Positions 27,473 through 36,762 of a stretch of 64,000 bases of DNA are shown here, piece by piece. The notes under the pieces are model-generated. The model did no database searches. It was not told where the DNA came from and saw only the letters and a program-made list of their open reading frames with translations. The position numbers were made by a program, and so were the translations under genes. Source of the DNA: Thermoanaerobacter thermocopriae JCM 7501 (GTDB lineage Bacteria; Bacillota; Thermoanaerobacteria; Thermoanaerobacterales; Thermoanaerobacteraceae); NCBI RefSeq assembly GCF_001310975.1, contig NZ_BAZY01000003.1, positions 79,875-143,874 on the forward strand, given 5' to 3'. Numbering within the stretch: the first letter of the stretch is position 1; each line of letters begins with the position of its first letter.

Positions 27473-28294
27473 CTACACAGCTACTGACTTTTTATTTAAG
27501 AAAAATTTATCTATTACATGCGCAACTCCATCTTCATCATTTGATAAAGTTGTATAATCTGCTTTTATCTTTACAATGTCAGGAGCGTTTCCCATAGCCA
27601 CTCCTAGTCCTGCATATTCTATCATTGACAAGTCATTTAGATTGTCTCCAACCGCCACTACCTGATCTCTTTTTATGTTGTACATATTGGCAAGAGTTTT
27701 TAAAGCATTACCCTTGCTTACTCCTTTTGCATTAATCTCTAAATGTCCTCCTCCAGATGTAGAAATAGTCAACCTTTTTGCAATTTCGTCGTAAACTTGT
27801 GCATCAATAGAAATGGGATTTTTAATATCATTTATCGCATAGATTTTAGCTGTTACGCTTCCCGTCTTCTCAAGAAATTCCTCCAAATTGCCCACCGCAT
27901 TTACAGTAACATTGTTAAAAGAAAGGTACCACTCTACTCTATCAGTTATTTTTTCCACGTATAGCTCATCATCAATATAGAGGTTAATATGATATCCACT
28001 TTCTTTTAACAATCTTATCGCAAATATTGCGTCCTCTGTTTGTATCGGATTGTAATAATATACTTTTTTAGTATAAATATCTTTTATTAAAGCGCCATTA
28101 TAAGAAATTACTGGAGCATTAATATTAAGTTTAAGGGCATAGGGAAGGATAGAAGAAAACATACGACCAGTTGCGATAGTAAAAATTACCCCCTTTGAAA
28201 TCACCTCTCTAATTGCTTCTTTATTTTTATCAGAAATTTCAGAATTGCTATTTAATAAACTCCCATCAGCATCTGTGACAAAAAGTTTATACAT
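27473..28294 (-). CDS. Cof-type HAD-superfamily phosphatase
   Basis: A 273-residue class IIB HAD hydrolase that probably dephosphorylates sugar phosphates or flavin precursors. The first motif is TDADGSLLNSNSEIS rather than the usual DxDGTLL: the nucleophile and acid/base Asp are kept, Thr is replaced by Ser. GATGRMF, KGNALKTLA and VGDNLNDLSMIEYAG complete the motifs. It stands alone between its terminator and a divergent membrane-protein gene. Substrate unknown. Confidence 0.9.
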   Translation of the reverse strand: MYKLFVTDADGSLLNSNSEISDKNKEAIREVISKGVIFTIATGRMFSSILPYALKLNINAPVISYNGALIKDIYTKKVYYYNPIQTEDAIFAIRLLKESGYHINLYIDDELYVEKITDRVEWYLSFNNVTVNAVGNLEEFLEKTGSVTAKIYAINDIKNPISIDAQVYDEIAKRLTISTSGGGHLEINAKGVSKGNALKTLANMYNIKRDQVVAVGDNLNDLSMIEYAGLGVAMGNAPDIVKIKADYTTLSNDEDGVAHVIDKFFLNKKSVAV

Positions 28295-28516
28295 AGTACT
28301 TCAACCCCTATATTTTATTTATCCCTCATCTATATTATAACAGTTTGTAAATTTACATACTATATCATAAATTGTTATAAAACGTTATCATTGAAAATTT
28401 TACATTCCAAAAAATTCCTTAACAAAGTTTTATGAAAAAGAGCAGAATAAATATAAATGAATATTTTCAAAGTCCTTCAACAATACTATATATGAAGACT
28501 TAGAAAGGGTGACATT

Positions 28517-29191
28517 ATGCTAATATTATTTTTCCGTACCCTAATTTTATACGCTCTTATAGTAATATTTATGAGAATTTCAGGAAAACAGCAAATAGGT
28601 CAACTTCAGCCCTATGAGTTAGTAGTGGCAATCATGATAGCAGACTTAGTTGCAATTCCTATGCAAAATAAAGGAATTCCTCTTTTATCTGGTATTATAC
28701 CTATTTTAACCCTTTTAGTTTCGCAACTTTTTTTATCCTACTTGTCAATGAAAAGCTTAAGAGCAAGAGCTATAATTTGCGGTACACCTACTATTTTAAT
28801 TGAAAAAGGTAAAATCCTAACGTCTCAACTTCAAAAAGAACGCTACAATATAAATGACCTTTTGGAAGAATTAAGAGTAAAAGGTTACCCTAATATAGCC
28901 GATGTGGAATATGCAATACTTGAAACAAATGGCAGTTTAAGCGTTATACCAAAGAGCGACAAAAGGCCTGTAACTCCTCAAGACCTAAATTTAACTCCCC
29001 AATACGAGGGATTACCACTTCCTATAATAATAGACGGAAGAATTATGCATCAGAATATGCAGAAAGCAGGTATTGATATGGAATGGCTAAATGAACAGCT
29101 GAAAATGTGGAAAATACAAAATGTCAAAGAAGTACTCTTTGCCTCTTTAGACACCAATAAAGTTTTAACTGTTTACAGAAAGGAAGATTAA
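28517..29191 (+). CDS. DUF421 (YetF/YrbG-like) membrane protein
   Basis: A 224-residue protein with three N-terminal transmembrane helices (residues about 3-80) and the family signature MRISGKQQIGQLQPYELVVA. The C-terminal cytosolic domain (GTPTILIEKGKI; NINDLLEELRVKGYPNIADV; LFASLDTNKVLTVYRKE) is typical of the DUF421 proteins, frequent in spore formers. It overlaps the translation signal of the DUF4363 gene 2 bases downstream, an arrangement common in clostridia. Function unknown. Confidence 0.9.
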   Translation: MLILFFRTLILYALIVIFMRISGKQQIGQLQPYELVVAIMIADLVAIPMQNKGIPLLSGIIPILTLLVSQLFLSYLSMKSLRARAIICGTPTILIEKGKILTSQLQKERYNINDLLEELRVKGYPNIADVEYAILETNGSLSVIPKSDKRPVTPQDLNLTPQYEGLPLPIIIDGRIMHQNMQKAGIDMEWLNEQLKMWKIQNVKEVLFASLDTNKVLTVYRKED

Positions 29192-29193
29192 AT

Positions 29194-29577
29194 GTGCGAT
29201 ATGTAGTTCCTTTGATGATATCTGTCGTTATTTTTATAGTGCTTTTAGATATTATATCTTTTAAATACCTTGATAAAACCTCTGAAAATTTAAATAAAAT
29301 GTTAACAAAAGTGCAGCAAAACATAGAAAAAGAGCATTGGGAAGAAGCACAAAAAAACATAAAAACAGTAGAAAAAGAATGGAAAAATATAAATAAAAAA
29401 TGGGCAATGCTAATAGAGCATAGAGAAATTGATGAAATAGAAATAAACATGGAAAAACTAAAAAGTTATGTGGATACGAAAAATAAAGACCTAAGCAGTG
29501 CACAGCTTAAAGCTATTAAAATGTTAATTAGGCATATACCTCAAAACGAAAAACCTATTCTTGAAAATATCCTTTAA
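29194..29577 (+). CDS. DUF4363 family protein
   Basis: A 127-residue protein with an N-terminal membrane helix (PLMISVVIFIVLLDII) and a helical extracytoplasmic part rich in Lys, Glu and Trp (EHWEEAQKNIKTVEKEWKN). The GTG start lies 2 bases after the DUF421 stop, with AAGGAAG before it. The DUF421-DUF4363 pair is a usual clostridial unit. Function unknown. Confidence 0.85.
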   Translation: MRYVVPLMISVVIFIVLLDIISFKYLDKTSENLNKMLTKVQQNIEKEHWEEAQKNIKTVEKEWKNINKKWAMLIEHREIDEIEINMEKLKSYVDTKNKDLSSAQLKAIKMLIRHIPQNEKPILENIL

Positions 29578-29651
29578 ATCTGTAACTTTATAAAACAATG
29601 TGTTATAATATATAGGCATAAAAACCTTTTTAAAAGAAAGGGGGAACAACC

Positions 29652-30416
29652 ATGACATCACCAATAACTACAAAACGCGTAATAATAGGACCAGACAATT
29701 TTAAAAAAGTAGTGGATCTATCTTCTCCCTCTAAAATTGGGCTTCCAAAAGGTCAAATTGACACAGAATTCTTGTCTCAAATAAAACCTGGAAATAGCTT
29801 TGAAGTACAAGGAGTAAAATATTATGTACTTAACTGCGATACATTTGATTATATAATGCACTATTTAAAGCGTCAAACACAAATTATCTATCCAAAAGAA
29901 GCAAATTACATTGCGATGCGCCTTGACATTTTTCCAGGCAAAAGAGTAGGTGAAGCTGGAACTGGTTCTGGTGCTTTTACTGTATACCTCTCTCGTATTT
30001 TAGGGCCTTATGGAAGAGTATATACATATGAGCAAAGAGAAGAATTTTATAAACTGGCGCAAAAAAATCTCAGGGAGTTTTCGGAATTTGATAATGTCAT
30101 AATGTACAATAAATCTATAAATGAGGGAATCAAAGAAAGAGACTTGGACGCATTTTTCTTAGATGTTAGAAAACCGTGGGAAGTTTTAGAAGAAGTAAGG
30201 AAAGCGCTAAAACCTGCAGGACACCTAGGAATATTAGTTCCCACTACAAATCAAGTATCTGAAAGTTTGGCTGCACTTGAAAAAGCTGGCTTTTATATTT
30301 CAGAAGTCAGTGAAATTATACTTAGAAAATATAAATTAAACCCTCAAAGGTTAAGGCCAGAAGATTTAATGGTAGGACACACAGGGTATCTCATTTTTGC
30401 AAGGAAGCTAGAATAG
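29652..30416 (+). CDS. trmI: tRNA (adenine-N1)-methyltransferase TrmI
   Basis: A 254-residue SAM-dependent enzyme making m1A58 in the tRNA T-loop. An N-terminal beta domain is followed by the Rossmann core with GEAGTGSGAFTVYLSRIL and YEQREEFYKLAQKNL. The ALKPAGHLGILVPTTNQV and LNPQRLRPEDLMVGHTGYL segments are characteristic of TrmI. Heat-loving bacteria need this modification for growth at high temperature. GGGGGAAC precedes the ATG. Confidence 0.92.
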   Translation: MTSPITTKRVIIGPDNFKKVVDLSSPSKIGLPKGQIDTEFLSQIKPGNSFEVQGVKYYVLNCDTFDYIMHYLKRQTQIIYPKEANYIAMRLDIFPGKRVGEAGTGSGAFTVYLSRILGPYGRVYTYEQREEFYKLAQKNLREFSEFDNVIMYNKSINEGIKERDLDAFFLDVRKPWEVLEEVRKALKPAGHLGILVPTTNQVSESLAALEKAGFYISEVSEIILRKYKLNPQRLRPEDLMVGHTGYLIFARKLE

Positions 30417-30428
30417 TAATTGTCTTTA

Positions 30429-30457
30429 TTGACTACAAAATCCCATTGTGCTATTAT
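30429..30457 (+). promoter_or_regulatory. sigma-A promoter of the pan operon
   Basis: TTGACT (30429-30434), 17-base spacer, TATTAT (30452-30457), some 65 bases before the pan-type RNA element. Confidence 0.82.
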
Positions 30458-30517
30458 TCCAAAAGTGGTGGTATCTTTATAGAACCACACACTTAATAAA
30501 AATTCAATAGGCTCATT

Positions 30518-30592
30518 TCGGCCCCGCCAGGATCACAAGACCGGGACGGGAAATAAAGAAGATTTACCTTCCCATCCGTGGAAGGTTTTTTG
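30518..30592 (+). ncRNA. pan-type leader RNA with attenuator, upstream of panG-panB-panC-panD
   Basis: The RNA around 30522-30550 can fold as CCCG-CC-A-GG / CC-G-GG-A-CGGG with a bulged A on each strand and a nine-base loop (ATCACAAGA), the shape described for the pan RNA motif before pantothenate genes. A terminator follows (ACCTTCC/GGAAGGT at 30566-30586, then six T). The 3' arm (30544-30552, GGACGGGAA) could pair instead with 30569-30577 (TTCCCATCC) and break the terminator. Folding was done by eye. Confidence 0.75.
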
Positions 30593-30617
30593 TCTTAATT
30601 AAAAGGAGGGAAAACTA

Positions 30618-31508
30618 TTGAAAATTGGATTTATCGGGGCTGGTGTTGTAGGAACAAGCCTCGCTTTTTTGTTATCCCAAAAGGGTATTAATATCTCAGG
30701 TTTTTTAAGTAGAAATTTAGAATCAGCCAAAAAATCGGCTGAATTTACACAATCTAAAGCCTTTTATAATTATGAAGAGATTATTACAAATGCTGATGTA
30801 ATCATAATAAGTACAAATGACAGTAGCATACCAGAAGTAGTAAACAATTTAAGTCAACACAAAGAAATACTTAAAGAAAAAATTTTTGCTCACTTAAGTG
30901 GAGCTTTAAATTTAGAAGTTTTAAATCCTCTTAAAGATGAAAATAATTTTATCATGGTAATGCATCCTATACAAACGTGCCCCTCTGTATCAGCAGCTTT
31001 AGAACTTCTTCCAGAATCCTATTTCACTTTAGAAGGAGATGAAAAAGCAGTTGAAATTGGAAAAGAAATGGTAAATAAAATATCAGGTAAATACATAGTT
31101 TTAAACAATGTAGTAAGACCCCTTTATCACGCTGCTTGTGTTGTAGCCTCAAATTACCTTGTAGCACTTTCAAAATTTAGTTTGCTTCTTTTAAAAGAAT
31201 CAGGCTTTCCTTTTGAAGATTATCCTGAGGCCCTAATTCCTCTAATGGAAGGAACTTTAAAAAATATAAAAGAAAATGGAATACCTAAAGCCTTGACTGG
31301 TCCTATAGCAAGAGGAGATATAAATACTATAAAACTTCACCTTGAAAATATAAAAGATCCAAATCTTAAAGAACTCTATAAAAGTTTAGGTAAATTAACT
31401 CTTGATATAGCCTATAAAAAAGGAAATTTAAGTGATGAAAAATATTTTAAACTGGAGGGGATATTAAATGGAGGAAAAGGTAACAACTCTCACACTAAAG
31501 AAATTTAA
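30618..31508 (+). CDS. panG: PanG-like ketopantoate reductase (Rossmann/DUF2520)
   Basis: A 296-residue NAD(P)-binding protein (MKIGFIGAGVVGTSLAFLLS) with a C-terminal DUF2520 helical domain (PLYHAACVVASNYLVALSKF). It takes the place of panE in the operon panG-panB-panC-panD and would reduce 2-dehydropantoate to pantoate, the role shown for PanG in other bacteria. The start is TTG after AAGGAGGG. It reads 41 bases into panB; a base missing near GGAGGGGATATTAA could hide an earlier stop, so the last residues are uncertain. Confidence 0.85.
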   Translation: MKIGFIGAGVVGTSLAFLLSQKGINISGFLSRNLESAKKSAEFTQSKAFYNYEEIITNADVIIISTNDSSIPEVVNNLSQHKEILKEKIFAHLSGALNLEVLNPLKDENNFIMVMHPIQTCPSVSAALELLPESYFTLEGDEKAVEIGKEMVNKISGKYIVLNNVVRPLYHAACVVASNYLVALSKFSLLLLKESGFPFEDYPEALIPLMEGTLKNIKENGIPKALTGPIARGDINTIKLHLENIKDPNLKELYKSLGKLTLDIAYKKGNLSDEKYFKLEGILNGGKGNNSHTKEI

Positions 31509-32291
31509 GAAAGAAGGAAGAAAGATTGTAGCTTTAACTGCTTATGACTTTCCCACAGCTAAAATCCTCGATAATTGCGGAATTGACATGATTTTAGTAG
31601 GAGATTCTCTCGGAATGGTGGTTTTAGGATACCAAAGCACAATACCTGTCACAATGGAGGACATGATACATCACACAAAAGCAGTATCTAAGGCAGTAAA
31701 TCGTGCCTTTGTAGTTGCCGACATGCCTTTCATGTCATATCACATATCAAAAGAACAGGCTATGACTAATGCTGCAAAGCTTATTGCAGAAGGCGGAGCT
31801 CACGCTGTAAAGTTGGAGGGTGGAGAAGAAATAGCTTCAATAGTCAAAGCCATAGTAGATGCAGGAATACCAGTGGTAGGTCATCTCGGTCTCACTCCTC
31901 AATCAGTACATCAATTGGGAGGATATAAAGTCCAAGGCAAAGAAAAAGAGAAAGCCAAAAAAATTTTTAACGATGCAAAAATATTAGAACAAGCTGGCAT
32001 ATGTGCCTGGTGCTTGAAAGCATCCCAATGGAGCTTGCAAAAGACATTGCAGAAAATATTTCAGTTCCAACTATTGGAATAGGAGCAGGTCCTTACTGCG
32101 ATGGCCAAATCCTCGTCACCCACGACATGTTGGGAATAACTCAAGGTCATAGGCCTAAATTTGTAAAACAATACGCTAATATTGAAAAAATAATGATAGA
32201 GGGCATAAATGCCTACATTAAAGAAGTACAACAAGGTCTATTCCCAGATGAAGAACATTCTTTTACTTTAGAAAAGAGGGAGAATAAATGA
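31468..32291 (+). CDS. panB: ketopantoate hydroxymethyltransferase (one frame break)
   Basis: Adds a hydroxymethyl group from 5,10-methylene-tetrahydrofolate to 2-oxoisovalerate, the first committed step to pantothenate. The N-terminal part shows LTAYDFPTAKILDNCGIDMI, LVGDSLGMVVLGY and AVKLEGG. One added C at CC 32007-32008 restores QAGICALVLESIPMELAK, and the C-terminal part continues TIGIGAGPYCDGQILV. Repaired length is 274 residues. GGAGGGG precedes the ATG. It shares an ATGA overlap with panC. Confidence 0.93.
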
Positions 32292-33139
32292 TAGTAACAG
32301 ATAAAATTAGTGATGTAAAAAATATAATTAAAGAACAAAAACTATCAGGTAAAAAAATTGGACTTGTACCTACAATGGGATATTTGCACGAGGGCCATTT
32401 GTCCCTCGTAAGAATTGCAAAAAAGCATTCAGATTTTGTAGCTGTAAGCATATTTGTAAATCCAATTCAATTCGGACCTAATGAAGACTTTGATAGATAT
32501 CCTCGAGACTTGGAAAGGGATTTAAAACTTCTTAAAAAAGAAGGATGTAACCTTGTTTTTGCTCCTTCTGTAGAGGAAATGTATCCTTCTGAACTTCTCA
32601 CAACAGTAAATGTAGATAAAATTACTGAAAAACTTTGCGGAGCTTTCAGGCCCGGTCATTTTAAAGGCGTCACAACAGTTGTGGCAAAATTATTTAACAT
32701 TTTCACACCTGACATCGCAGTTTTCGGACAAAAAGACGCCCAACAAGTTGCAGTAATAAAGAAAATGGTAGAAGACTTAAATTTCCCTGTAGAAATAATC
32801 AAAGCGCCTATTGTAAGGGAAAGTGACGGTTTAGCAATGAGCTCAAGAAATGTATATCTAAATCCTGAAGAAAGAAAAGCCGCCACAATACTTTCGAAAT
32901 CTTTAAAAGAAGCTGAAAAATTACTTTTAGATGGCGAAAGAAATGCTAATACTATAATAAAAAAAGTAGAGGAAGTCTTAAACTCAGAACCTTTATGCAA
33001 AGTCCAATATGTCTCCTGCGTTCATCCTGATACATTAAAAGACTTAACTTATATAAAAGATAAAGCACTTATTGCAATAGCTTGCTTTATTGGGACAACA
33101 AGGCTTATAGATAATCTATTGTGGGGGGAAAATATATAA
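32288..33139 (+). CDS. panC: pantothenate synthetase
   Basis: A 283-residue ligase joining pantoate and beta-alanine with ATP. It has the nucleotidyltransferase HxGH motif in [36 protein letters not shown] and [15 protein letters not shown]. The [14 protein letters not shown] segment is the KMSKS-equivalent region. Length and order (ATGA overlap with panB, TAATG with panD) are standard. Confidence 0.97.
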   Translation: MIVTDKISDVKNIIKEQKLSGKKIGLVPTMGYLHEGHLSLVRIAKKHSDFVAVSIFVNPIQFGPNEDFDRYPRDLERDLKLLKKEGCNLVFAPSVEEMYPSELLTTVNVDKITEKLCGAFRPGHFKGVTTVVAKLFNIFTPDIAVFGQKDAQQVAVIKKMVEDLNFPVEIIKAPIVRESDGLAMSSRNVYLNPEERKAATILSKSLKEAEKLLLDGERNANTIIKKVEEVLNSEPLCKVQYVSCVHPDTLKDLTYIKDKALIAIACFIGTTRLIDNLLWGENI

Positions 33140-33491
33140 TGCAAAGGTTTATGATGAAATCAAAAATACACAGAGCAATTGTAACGGAGACAAATTTAAA
33201 TTATCAAGGCTCTATAACCATTGATAAAGATTTAATGGAACTTGCTGATATACTGCCAAATGAAAAAGTACAAGTTTTAAGCATCAACAACGGTGCAAGA
33301 TTTGACACTTATGCAATAGAAGGCGAAAGAGGCTCAGGTACAATATGCATAAACGGTGCAGCAGCAAGACTATGTCAGGTAGGCGACATAATCATCATAA
33401 TATCTTACGCAATAATAGATGATGAGGAAGCAAAAATTATAAGCCTAAAGTAATATTTGTAGATGAAAACAATAAACCTGTAAACAAATAA
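33139..33491 (+). CDS. panD: aspartate 1-decarboxylase (one frame break near the end)
   Basis: Pyruvoyl enzyme making beta-alanine from aspartate. The self-cleavage site Gly-Ser is in [18 protein letters not shown], and INGAAARL is conserved. As read it stops early at 33453, but one added A in the A5 run at 33432-33436 restores [20 protein letters not shown] and a stop at 33491 (about 117 residues, normal). I choose ATG 33139, after GGGGGGAA, not the earlier in-frame start. Confidence 0.94.
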
Positions 33492-33499
33492 TTCATTAC

Positions 33500-33537
33500 A
33501 AATTAAGGCACCTACTTTATAGTAAGTGCCTTAATTT
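33500..33537. terminator. bidirectional terminator between panD and the aconitase gene
   Basis: AAATTAAGGCAC and GTGCCTTAATTT form a long stem with an inner TACT/AGTA and a T-rich tail on both strands; it overlaps the aconitase stop. Confidence 0.88.
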
Positions 33538-35455
33538 GTTTTATTTTTACTTTTTACATAATTTATCATTCCGCCTGCTATGAGTACTTCTCTGTTTCTA
33601 TCTGAAACATCAAGATTTACTTCAAAAGTTGTGCCTTTCGTTTGGTTTTTTACTGTTATCCTGCCGCCTCTTTTTACTTGTTCTACTGCATTTTCTATCT
33701 TTAAAACATCCCCAACCTCAATGTTTCATAATCTTTTTCATCTACAAAAGTAAGAGGAAGAATTCCACTATTTATAAGGTTTGCTTTGTGTATTCTTGCA
33801 AATGACTTTGCTATAACAGCCTTTACTCCTAAGTAAAGCGGAGCCAATGCTGCGTGCTCTCGGCTTGAACCTTGTCCGTAATTTACCCCACCGACAATTA
33901 TACCACCGCCCCATTCAATCGCCCTTTTCGAAAAGTTTTCATCTATTATCTCAAAGCAGTGTTTCGAAAGTTCAGGAATATTAGACCTTAATGGCAACAA
34001 CTTAGCATTTGAAGGCATTATATGGTCTGTAGTTATGTCATCTCCTACTTTAATTAGCACCCTCTTTTCTATATCAGAAAGAGGAGTGTTAAGAGGAAAT
34101 GGCTTTATATTAGGACCTTTTATTACTTCAACTTTTTCTCTATCCTCCGGTGGTTTAACAATCATGTTATCATTTATTTCAAACTTTTCTACATAGGGGA
34201 CTTCAGGGGCTTCTCCTAATTCTCTAGGATCAATTAAATAACCTGTCAAAGCCGCAGCAGCAGCAACTTCAGGGCTTACAAGATACACTGATGCTGACTT
34301 AGTACCACTTCTACCATAAAAGTTTCTATTAAAGGTTCTTACAGAAATTGCCCCTGTTGCAGGAGCTTGACCCATGCCAATGCAGGGACCACAAGCACTT
34401 TCCAATATTCTCGCACCTGCTGAGATTAAGTCAGAAAGCGCACCATTTTTTGCTAGCATATTAAGAACTTGTCTTGAACCCGGAGCAATTACAAGGCTTA
34501 CATGTTCTGGAATAACTTTACCTCTCAATATGGAAGCAACTTTCATTAAATCAGCATAAGAGGAATTTGTACATGACCCTATAGCAACTTGGTCAACTTT
34601 TGGTCTTCCTGCATCTTTAACTTTTACAACATTATCAGGACTATGAGGGAGTGCTACTAATGGTTCCAGTTCATCAAGGTTTATTTCAATGACCTCATCA
34701 TATTCTGCATCTTCATCAGCAGCCAAAGGCACAAATGCATTTTCTCTTCCTTGGGCTTTTAAAAATTCATAAGTCCTTTCATCTGAGGGAAAAATTGAAG
34801 TAGTAGCTCCTAACTCTGCTCCCATATTGGCAATTGTAGCTCTTTCGGGTACTGATAGAGTTTTTACCCCATCTCCCGAGTATTCGAAAATCTTCCCAAC
34901 TCCACCTTTTACTGTAAGTCTTCTTAAAAGCTCTAATATTACATCCTTTGCGGATACCCAAGGTCTAAGCTTCCCAGTAAGTCTCACATTTACAATGGAA
35001 GGCATAATAATTCTGTAAGGCTCTCCCGCCATAGCCAAAGCAACATCTAATCCTCCTGCTCCTATAGCTAACATTCCTAACCCACCTGCTGTTGGCGTAT
35101 GGCTATCAGAACCTAAAAGAGTTTTCCCAGGCCTTCCGAATCTTTCGCAATGTACTTGATGGCAGATTCCATTGCCAGGCCTTGAAAAATATATGCCATA
35201 TTTTGCTGCAACAGTCTGAATATATCTGTGGTCATCCGCGTTTTCAGGACCTTGCTGTAATGTATTGTGGTCAATGTAAGCAACAGAAAGCTCAGTTTTT
35301 ACTCTATCGATACCGAGAGCCTCTAATTGTAGGTACGCCATGGTACCAGTAGAGTCTTGAGTCAAAGTTTGGTCAATTTTAATTGCTATTTCTCGACCTT
35401 TCACCATTTCTCCTTCTACAAGGTGAGAAGATAATATTTTCTGCGTAAGATTCAT
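33531..35455 (-). CDS. acn: aconitate hydratase, single-chain Aquifex-type (one frame break)
   Basis: Converts citrate to isocitrate via cis-aconitate with a [4Fe-4S] cluster. Cluster cysteines lie in GSCTNSSY and SACGPCIGMGQAP; GSDSHTPTAGGLG and the C-terminal swivel domain (MPSNAKLLPLRSN; YGQGSSREHAALAPLYLG) are clear. One added G at 33710-33713 continues the frame to LGDVLKIENAVEQVKRGG and a stop at 33531 (about 642 residues). GTG 35464 is in frame but ATG 35455 has AGGAG nine bases before. It follows the citrate-synthase-like gene by 24 bases. Confidence 0.93.
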
Positions 35456-35479
35456 TGCCTTCACTCCTGTAACATAATT

Positions 35480-36631
35480 TTATATAGCCTTTTCTCTATT
35501 TTTAATAACATCCTCATAAAGGTACATCAGCTCTTTATCAAAAAGCGGCCTCTTAAGCTGTATAGCTAATTTTCTTACATGAGGCAAAAGCTGATTTGCT
35601 TCTTCTTCTGTTAAAACTCTGCCATATTCTTTAAACTTATTAATAAGAGCTGCAGTACCAGAATGCTTGCCTATCACAATCTGCCTTTCAAGGCCTACTT
35701 CATCAGGGTTAAATATTTCGTATGTGTAAGGATTTTTAAGGGCACCATCTACATGAATACCTGACTCATGAGCAAAGACATTTGTTCCAACTATAGCTTT
35801 CCATGCTGGCAACTGTCTTCCTGAGGCTAAAGCAACATATTCGGAAATCTCCCTAAACTTAGTTGTATCTATTCCTAAATCTATTTTATAGACGTGCTTT
35901 AATGCCATTACAACCTCTTCTAAAGCAGCATTTCCGGCTCTTTCTCCAAGGCCGTTTACAGTAACTCCTATAAAATTGGCTCCTGCTTTCATACCCGCAA
36001 GAGCGTTGGCAGTGGCCATTCCAAAGTCATTATGAGTATGCATTTCAATATCAATATCAACAGCTTCTTTTATTGTTTTGACCATGTCGTAAGTTTTGAA
36101 GGGATCTAAAAAGCCTACAGTGTCACAAAATCTTAAACGATCTGCTCCTGCCTGTTTTGCACATTTGGCAAATTCAATAAGAAAGTCCATATCTGTACGA
36201 GAGGCATCTTCTGCGTTTACAGAAACATATACACCTTCTTTTTTCGCGAATTTAACTGCTTCTGTCATATTGTCCAAAACCCATTGTCTTGTCTTTTTAA
36301 GTTTATGCTCAATGTGAATATCAGAAGTAGACACAGAGATTGCAACTGCATCAACGCCACATTCCAAAGACTCTTGAACATCTTTTACTACTGCTCTATT
36401 CCATGCCATTATGCTGGCATTCAATCCAAGCTTTGCAATTTTTGCAACAGTTTCTTTTTCGTCTCCTCCCATTGTGGGAATACCTACTTCTAATTGGTCT
36501 ATCCCAATTTCATCTAACATTTGTGCAATTCTGATTTTTTCGTTATTTGCAAACACAACTCCTGCAGTTTGCTCTCCATCCCTTAAAGTCGTATCAACAA
36601 TATAGACTTTCTTCCCCTTTTTAAGAGCCAT
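35480..36631 (-). CDS. homocitrate synthase-like enzyme, candidate Re-citrate synthase
   Basis: A 383-residue DRE-TIM metallolyase (TTLRDGEQTAGVVFANNEK; metal-binding HTHNDFGMATANALAG; HESGIHVDGALKNP) in the homocitrate/NifV group. It forms an operon with aconitase. No nif, lysine or leucine genes are here. In Clostridium kluyveri a homologous enzyme is the (Re)-citrate synthase, and Thermoanaerobacter has been reported to use Re-citrate synthase for glutamate. I infer citrate formation from oxaloacetate and acetyl-CoA. Homocitrate synthase is the alternative. Confidence 0.83.
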   Translation of the reverse strand: MALKKGKKVYIVDTTLRDGEQTAGVVFANNEKIRIAQMLDEIGIDQLEVGIPTMGGDEKETVAKIAKLGLNASIMAWNRAVVKDVQESLECGVDAVAISVSTSDIHIEHKLKKTRQWVLDNMTEAVKFAKKEGVYVSVNAEDASRTDMDFLIEFAKCAKQAGADRLRFCDTVGFLDPFKTYDMVKTIKEAVDIDIEMHTHNDFGMATANALAGMKAGANFIGVTVNGLGERAGNAALEEVVMALKHVYKIDLGIDTTKFREISEYVALASGRQLPAWKAIVGTNVFAHESGIHVDGALKNPYTYEIFNPDEVGLERQIVIGKHSGTAALINKFKEYGRVLTEEEANQLLPHVRKLAIQLKRPLFDKELMYLYEDVIKNREKAI

Positions 36632-36664
36632 TTAGCTTCCCCCTTCAAAAATTCTATATAAGAT

Positions 36665-36693
36665 ATTTTATATGTAACCATTTATAAAGTCAA
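36665..36693 (-). promoter_or_regulatory. sigma-A promoter of the citrate-synthase-like/aconitase operon
   Basis: TTGACT (36693-36688), 17-base spacer, TAAAAT (36670-36665). TTTTGCA and TGCAAAA form an inverted repeat just upstream (36699-36723), a candidate operator. Confidence 0.72.
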
Positions 36694-36728
36694 TAGTATT
36701 TTGCAATTTTTACAATGCAAAATTGCAA

Positions 36729-36760
36729 AACCCGAACTAAAATTAATTTTAGTTCGGGTT
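36729..36760 (-). terminator. terminator after the PTS antiterminator gene
   Basis: A perfect 16-base-pair inverted repeat: arm AACCCGAACTAAAATT at 36729-36744 and its complement to 36760; T-rich tail on the minus strand. Confidence 0.88.
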
Positions 36761-36762
36761 TG

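Noticed and set aside
30458..30491. Hairpin GTGGT/ACCAC upstream of the pan element as trmI terminator
   Set aside because: The stem is short with a long loop and no T tract, and it lies after the pan operon promoter.
35480..36631. 2-isopropylmalate synthase (leuA) with leuC-like aconitase
   Set aside because: The second gene is a full-length single-chain aconitase including the swivel domain, and the first lacks the C-terminal LeuA regulatory domain; no other leu genes are present.
36699..36723. Second pair of promoters in the TTTTGCA/TGCAAAA repeat
   Set aside because: No -10/-35 pair with proper spacing overlaps it; kept only as a possible operator.
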